Source: Mailhella sp.
GTDB lineage: Bacteria; Desulfobacterota; Desulfovibrionia; Desulfovibrionales; Desulfovibrionaceae
DNA length: 10,499 nt
Direction of reading: 5' to 3'
NCBI GenBank assembly: GCA_017940105.1
Contig: JAGAZG010000210.1
Location: forward strand, 1 to 10,499
In this document: piece after piece, positions 7,111-10,499 of the stretch
Layout of the letters: each line of letters begins with the position of its first letter
Position numbering within the stretch: the stretch's first letter is position 1
The notes under the pieces: model-generated
The model's input: the letters and a program-made list of their open reading frames with translations, nothing else
Databases searched by the model: none
What the model was told of the DNA's origin: nothing
Translations under genes and position numbers: made by a program

Positions 7111-8999
7111 ATGTCCTCCAAAGCAAAAAGAGCAGCCCTCATCGGCTATGACTGCCTTATCCCCAAGCGTCTTGAGGCTATGCTTGCCGAAGGCGGCCTG
7201 GATAATTTCCGCAAATTCATGAATGAAGGCAGCTTTATTCCCGAGGGCTACAACCTGCCCACCGTTACGCCTCCCTCATGGGCTACCATCTGCACCGGTG
7301 CCTATCCCCGCACCCACGGCGTGGAGGACTATTACTATTATCATGAAGGCCGCAGCCTGAACTATGACCTCACTTCACAGGCTTTCGGCTCAGACATCGT
7401 CACTGCCGAAACCATTTGGGATTCCTGGGACAAGCAGGGCAAGAAATGCATTGTCGTCAACTACCCCATGTCCTGGCCGTCACACATGAAAAACGGCATC
7501 ATGGTCATGGGTCAGGGGCTTTCCCCCGCCGAGACCCGCTGGCCGCTGCACGGCAACGAGCACAGGGAATTTCTTGCTTCCGAAAGCGTGATCTCCACAG
7601 AATACTACCCCATGGGCGTCCAGGGCCGCTTTGATGATGCCAAGGGCTGGAACAACCTGCCTGACAGCGAAGAAGACGTCCTGGAAATGTCCGTGAAGAT
7701 GCACTTTAAAGAAGGCGTCGAGCCGGTTTCCGATCAGGTCTGGTACGTGCTTGCCTACGCCGAAGGCGACGACGGCTACGATACCGTCGCGCTCTGCCCT
7801 GAAAAGGACTTTTCCAAGGCTTTCTTCAGCCTCAAGCTTGGCCAGTGGAGCGACCCGGTGCAGCATGACTTTATTGTTGAAGCCGACGGCCGCACAGAAA
7901 AGGGTGTGTTCCGCTGCAAACTGATGCAGCTTTCTGACGATGCAGAAGAATTCAAATGTATGTTTCCGGCGTGGCCGGGCGCTGCAAATTCGTTTCGCCC
8001 GAATCAGCGGCCGCCCAGATCGACTTTTCAAAGCAGATCACGGCCAACGACATCGGTCTCGTCGCCTACCTGCACGGCATCATTGATACCGACACCGTCT
8101 GCGAACTGGTCGAATTTCACAGCGCTTGGCTCTGGAATACCATTAGCTGCCTGCTCAAGGCCAATCCTGACTGGGATCTGTTCTATATGCATTCCCATCC
8201 CATCGACTGGTTCTACCATGGATGGCTGAGCGACCTGAACGGCGACAAAGGACCTGAACGCAAAGCCCTTGCCGAAAAGATGGAACGCCACATTTACACT
8301 GTTGAGGACCGTCTGCTTGGAAACCTCATGGAAATTATGGGCGACGAAACTCTGATGTGCGTATGCTCTGATCATGGCGCGACCCCGCTGGGACCGATCC
8401 TCAATACTGCCCATGCCCTGCGCGAAGCCGGACTCTGCTCCTACGAGCCCAAGAAGTCTGAAAACTTCTGGGACATCTATGAAGAAACCGAAGGCTTCAA
8501 CTACAAGCTCGACGTCAGCAAATCCGTTGCCGTACCTCAGCGCTACATGTTTGTCTACGTCAACCTTAAGAGCAAATACCCCGACGGCATTGTCGAAGAC
8601 GCCGATTATGAAAATGTTCGTCAGAAGATCATCGATGCTCTGCTCGACTACCGACATCCCGACACTGGTGAACGCCCTGTGCTCATCGCCGTCCGCAAGG
8701 AAGACGCCCAGGTATTCGGCATGGGCGGGGCCCAGGCTGGCGACGTTGTTTACGTGCTCAAGCCTGAATACATGGCTGAACACGGCTATGGACTGCCCAC
8801 CGGAGAATCCGGATGCGGCAGCCTGAAAAACCTGCTCATGTTCCGCGGGCCCAACATCAAGAAGGGTTTCCGTTATACCCGTCCGCGCTGGCTGGCAGAC
8901 ATTGTGCCCACGCTTTGCTACATCACCGGAAACCGCATTCCTGACGATGCAGAAGGCGCCCCAATCTACCAGATCATGGAAGACCCCAACCTTGTATAG
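7111..8999 (+). pseudogene. Alkaline-phosphatase-superfamily (type I phosphodiesterase/nucleotide pyrophosphatase-like) hydrolase, split by a frameshift
   Basis: Start ATG at 7111 has AAGGAG 6 bases upstream. The first frame gives family-like protein to Lys282 (codon 7954-7956). The second frame continues it from about 7956 to 8999, for a composite of about 629 residues. Without correction the first frame runs on as an unrelated Ser/Pro-rich tail to 8229. Family residues are all there: Asp14 (IGYDC), nucleophile Thr53 (PTVTPPSW), Asp366 and His370 (HPIDWFYH), Asp421-His422 (CSDHG), and His558 (MAEHGYGLPTGESG). The enzyme would be a two-metal phosphodiester, phosphomonoester or sulfate-ester hydrolase. 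There is no signal peptide or membrane segment, so it is cytoplasmic. First gene of an apparent operon divergent from the transporter. The lesion looks like one lost base (for example AAA-?TG-TAT), and no -1 slippery heptamer is seen. A sequencing error is as likely as a real mutation. Confidence 0.85.
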
Positions 9000-9010
9000 T
9001 TCTTTCATAA

Positions 9011-9041
9011 GCAGGTCGCAGTAACCGGCCTGCTCATTTTC
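9011..9041 (+). terminator. Intercistronic hairpin between hydrolase and small relative
   Basis: AGCAGGTCG (9011-9019) pairs with CGGCCTGCT (9027-9035), 9 bp with one wobble and a 7-base loop, starting 12 bases after the stop codon and followed by CATTTTC. It may be a partial terminator or an RNA-stability element that sets different levels of the operon's products. Confidence 0.5.
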
Positions 9042-9077
9042 AAACATCCAGCATAATATCATCAAAAGGATTTTATC

Positions 9078-9626
9078 ATGGCTGAAAAAAAAGCAATACT
9101 TGTTCTTGCCGATGGGCTCGACCTTGCCTCTGCAGGCGACCTGCTGAAGAAAGCCGCCATACTTCCCAATGCAAACATTGAAGGGCTTGCTGCTGCCGCT
9201 GAAAAACTGAACGCCGTTAAAACCGACCCCGCCGGCATTGCTGCAGTCCTTGAAACACCTGGTGACACGGTCTTTGTTCTTACCGAAGGCGAAGGCGCCC
9301 TTGCCGCTGCTGTTGAAGCCGCTGACCGCCGTACCCTCATTGTCACCGCCACGGCCAAGGGCGTAGCCTTCCAGGGCCTTGCCATCAACGGCAAGGCCGG
9401 CTCTGTTGACCGTACCGTCAACGCGCAGGACATCGCCGTAACCATAGCTACCATTGCCGATCTGCCCATTTGTGAATGCTGCACGGGCGGCATTATCTAT
9501 CAGGTGATGAAAAACCCCAACCTTAAGCTTGACGAGATCAAGAAGCTTAAAGAAGCCATTGCCCGCATGGAATCTGTCATCCAGCGCGACAACCGCGAAC
9601 CTTGGGATAAGCACGACTGCGCCTAA
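9078..9626 (+). CDS. Small alkaline-phosphatase-fold-like protein lacking the catalytic metal ligands
   Basis: A 182-residue, soluble, alanine-rich protein; AAAGGA lies 7 bases before the ATG. I know no named family for it. Its end resembles the end of the upstream hydrolase: GGIIYQVMKNPNL (137-149) against GAPIYQIMEDPNL there. The segment before it (RTLIVTATAKGVAFQGLAINGKAGS, 85-109 in all, then AQDIAVTIATIADLP) follows the strand and helix order of the superfamily's C-terminal half. The place of the metal-binding SDHG reads TAKG. The N-terminus (ILVLADGLD) also resembles the superfamily's first strand and keeps its Asp, but no PTxTPP nucleophile segment follows. An ICECC cluster (131-135) is odd, and a charged helix covers 150-170. 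The likely reading is a non-catalytic partner or regulator of the hydrolase. That role is inferred. Confidence 0.72.
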   Translation: MAEKKAILVLADGLDLASAGDLLKKAAILPNANIEGLAAAAEKLNAVKTDPAGIAAVLETPGDTVFVLTEGEGALAAAVEAADRRTLIVTATAKGVAFQGLAINGKAGSVDRTVNAQDIAVTIATIADLPICECCTGGIIYQVMKNPNLKLDEIKKLKEAIARMESVIQRDNREPWDKHDCA

Positions 9627-9648
9627 TCCAGCCCCCTCCAATTAATTG

Positions 9649-9699
9649 ATGCCCGCTGGACAAGCGCAAAGCGCGCATCTTGCGGGCATTGCTCATTTT
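9649..9699 (+). terminator. Intercistronic hairpin before the OsmC-like gene
   Basis: ATGCCCGC (9649-9656) pairs with GCGGGCAT (9682-9689). Inside the loop GCGC-AAA-GCGC (9664-9674) can make a second small hairpin. GCTCATTTTATTATT follows, moderately T-rich. A partial terminator or processing element is likely, because the OsmC-like gene has no obvious promoter of its own. Confidence 0.45.
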
Positions 9700-9716
9700 A
9701 TTATTCAGGAGAAATC

Positions 9717-10148
9717 ATGCAGCTTACCATTAAATACCACAGAGACGGCGATGTTCATACTATCGAAACCGGCGGAGCCGCACTGCCAAAGATAGTCATT
9801 GACAATACTGACATTCCTGCCGACCAGCGCGGCGGAACCGCAAAGCAGCTTCTTGGTTCTGCTGCGCTGTTCTGCTACGCTTCCGCGCTTGTTGCGGCCA
9901 TGGATACGCGCGCCCTTAAATACGACAGCCTTGATCTGGCCGCTACGCTTGACGTCGGCGCTAATGAAAAAGGCCAGAGCCGCGTCAGAAAGATCACGAT
10001 TGACGCCAACGTCGGCATTGACGAGGAAGATCTTGATTTGTTTGAACGCGTTGCGCGAGTCATGAAAAACGGCTGTCTCGTCACAGGATCATTGCACGAC
10101 GGCATTGAAATGGCCTATAATCTCAATCCTGTTTACGACGAAGACTGA
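9717..10148 (+). CDS. OsmC/Ohr-family protein
   Basis: A 143-residue protein of usual OsmC length. It has two cysteines at the family's spacing: Cys53 in SAALFCYASAL, at the start of the central helix, and Cys120 in GCLVTGSL, where the family often has CPV. In OsmC/Ohr these form a peroxidatic pair reducing organic hydroperoxides with thiol donors. The second motif here is CLVT, so it may be a divergent branch (YhfA-like) with another thiol-related role. AGGAG (9707-9711) is 5 bases before the ATG. It is the last gene of the hydrolase operon and is followed by a good terminator. Its pairing with a transporter and hydrolase may mean handling of a reactive product, which is only an inference. 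Confidence 0.85.
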   Translation: MQLTIKYHRDGDVHTIETGGAALPKIVIDNTDIPADQRGGTAKQLLGSAALFCYASALVAAMDTRALKYDSLDLAATLDVGANEKGQSRVRKITIDANVGIDEEDLDLFERVARVMKNGCLVTGSLHDGIEMAYNLNPVYDED

Positions 10149-10184
10149 TTTTTATACGATATATTGCGGTGTCACTATGCCATT

Positions 10185-10232
10185 ATGCGGCGGGAGCAAA
10201 AAGCATCCGCCGCATTTGATTTATGCATTTTT
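10185..10232 (+). terminator. Intrinsic terminator of the hydrolase-OsmC operon
   Basis: ATGCGGCGG (10185-10193) pairs perfectly with CCGCCGCAT (10207-10215), 9 GC-rich pairs with a 13-base loop, followed by TTTGATTTATGCATTTTT. It starts 36 bases after the OsmC-like stop codon and separates the operon from the regulator fragment. Confidence 0.75.
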
Positions 10233-10295
10233 ACCTTTCGTCCGATATGGATTTGCCTGACTGCCTGTGATATGCAGAAGTCATGGAGGCAATGC

Positions 10296-10418
10296 ATGAA
10301 ATTTTTTACCAAAAGCCGCTATGCTCTTCGCCTGATGATTGAGCTTGCGCAGCATCCAGAAGATGAAAACATTTCCCTTAAATATATTTCAGAAGGCTAT
10401 GTCACAACAAACAGTTGA
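10296..10418 (+). pseudogene. Rrf2-family transcriptional regulator, truncated after about 40 codons
   Basis: The ATG at 10296 has GGAGG (10285-10289) 6 bases upstream. Residues 1-33 (MKFFTKSRYALRLMIELAQH, then PEDENISLKYISE) match the N-terminal winged-helix start of Rrf2 proteins (IscR, NsrR, RirA and cysteine-metabolism regulators), which are about 130-160 residues long. After GLY34-TYR35 the sequence is VTTNS and a stop. No other frame of the remaining 81 bases continues the family's usual KYLEQ recognition helix, so this is not a simple frameshift. Interruption by an insertion or deletion is more likely. The iron-sulfur or sensor cysteines of the family would lie in the missing part. An upstream in-frame ATG at 10164 lies in the terminator region and is rejected. 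Confidence 0.7.
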
Positions 10419-10467
10419 TAAATAGCCATTTTTATAGGGGAGTATCAGAACTCCCCTACAAACTGTT
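10410..10467. repeat. Nested inverted repeat next to the regulator truncation
   Basis: An inner 9-bp perfect stem, TAGGGGAGT (10435-10443) and ACTCCCCTA (10450-10458), with a 6-base loop sits inside an outer pair AACAGTT (10410-10416) and AACTGTT (10461-10467). No T-run follows on either strand, so it is not a simple terminator. It could be the hairpin end of a mobile element. Bases 10468-10499 show nothing recognisable. Confidence 0.45.
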
Positions 10468-10499
10468 ATTTGCAGTTATCTATACTCATTTGGAATTTC

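Noticed and set aside
7951..7962. Programmed -1 ribosomal frameshifting in the hydrolase gene
   Set aside because: The bases around the junction do not form an X-XXY-YYZ slippery heptamer, and no obvious downstream stimulatory structure was noticed.
8797..8850. Apparent loss of the last metal-binding histidine in GESGCGSLKN of the hydrolase
   Set aside because: The ligand is better placed at EHGYGLPTG just upstream (His558), a pattern I recall from this branch of the superfamily, so the site is probably complete.
8028..9641. A 537-codon open frame on the minus strand opposite the hydrolase and small protein
   Set aside because: It runs antisense to two genes with clear family motifs and good ribosome binding sites, lacks its own ribosome binding site and recognisable motifs, and is what biased third-codon positions produce.
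10164..10295. An N-terminal extension of the Rrf2 frame starting at 10164
   Set aside because: It overlaps the operon terminator and is not protein-like, while 10296 has GGAGG at ideal spacing and matches the family's start.

Overview
The window looks like a chromosomal stretch from a Gram-negative, probably anaerobic bacterium, most likely a Desulfovibrio/Bilophila-type member of the Desulfobacterota. This rests on an LPS Kdo transferase and a KpsD-type exporter (Gram-negative envelope), moderately GC-rich genes with AT-rich control regions, sigma-54-type promoters, and the general gene style. No rRNA or marker gene is present, so the placement is an inference.

Left part, plus strand (1-4602): the 3' end of a flavin-dependent pyridine-nucleotide-disulfide oxidoreductase with a C-terminal rhodanese domain (CoA-disulfide-reductase type) is followed by envelope polysaccharide genes. 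These are a waaA-type Kdo transferase, a small lipoprotein, and a KpsD-like SLBB polysaccharide export protein. The exporter has a TTG start and, just before its ribosome binding site, a sequence that can fold as a compact H-type pseudoknot.

Middle (4603-7110): a gene-free stretch of about 340 bases with several inverted repeats leads to a very strong bidirectional-looking hairpin. This hairpin terminates a minus-strand BCCT-family transporter gene. The transporter keeps the family fold and several site residues but lacks most of the tryptophans of the family signature. Its upstream region is an AT-rich divergent control region. It holds a near-perfect sigma-54 promoter for the transporter, a weaker sigma-54-like element facing the other way, and four related palindromes that look like enhancer-binding-protein sites.

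Right part, plus strand (7111-10148): an apparent three-gene operon. It encodes a cytoplasmic alkaline-phosphatase-superfamily phosphodiesterase-like enzyme (all metal ligands present, but the gene is split by a one-base frameshift), a 182-residue protein that looks like a shrunken, metal-ligand-less relative of that enzyme, and an OsmC-like protein. The genes are separated by hairpins and the operon ends in a good terminator. Together with the divergent transporter this reads as an import-then-hydrolyse module for an unidentified small molecule, possibly betaine-like. That function is an inference.

Right edge (10296-10499): an Rrf2-family regulator gene starts with a good ribosome binding site, but its homology stops after about 34 codons. 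It runs into a nested inverted repeat, which suggests interruption by an insertion.
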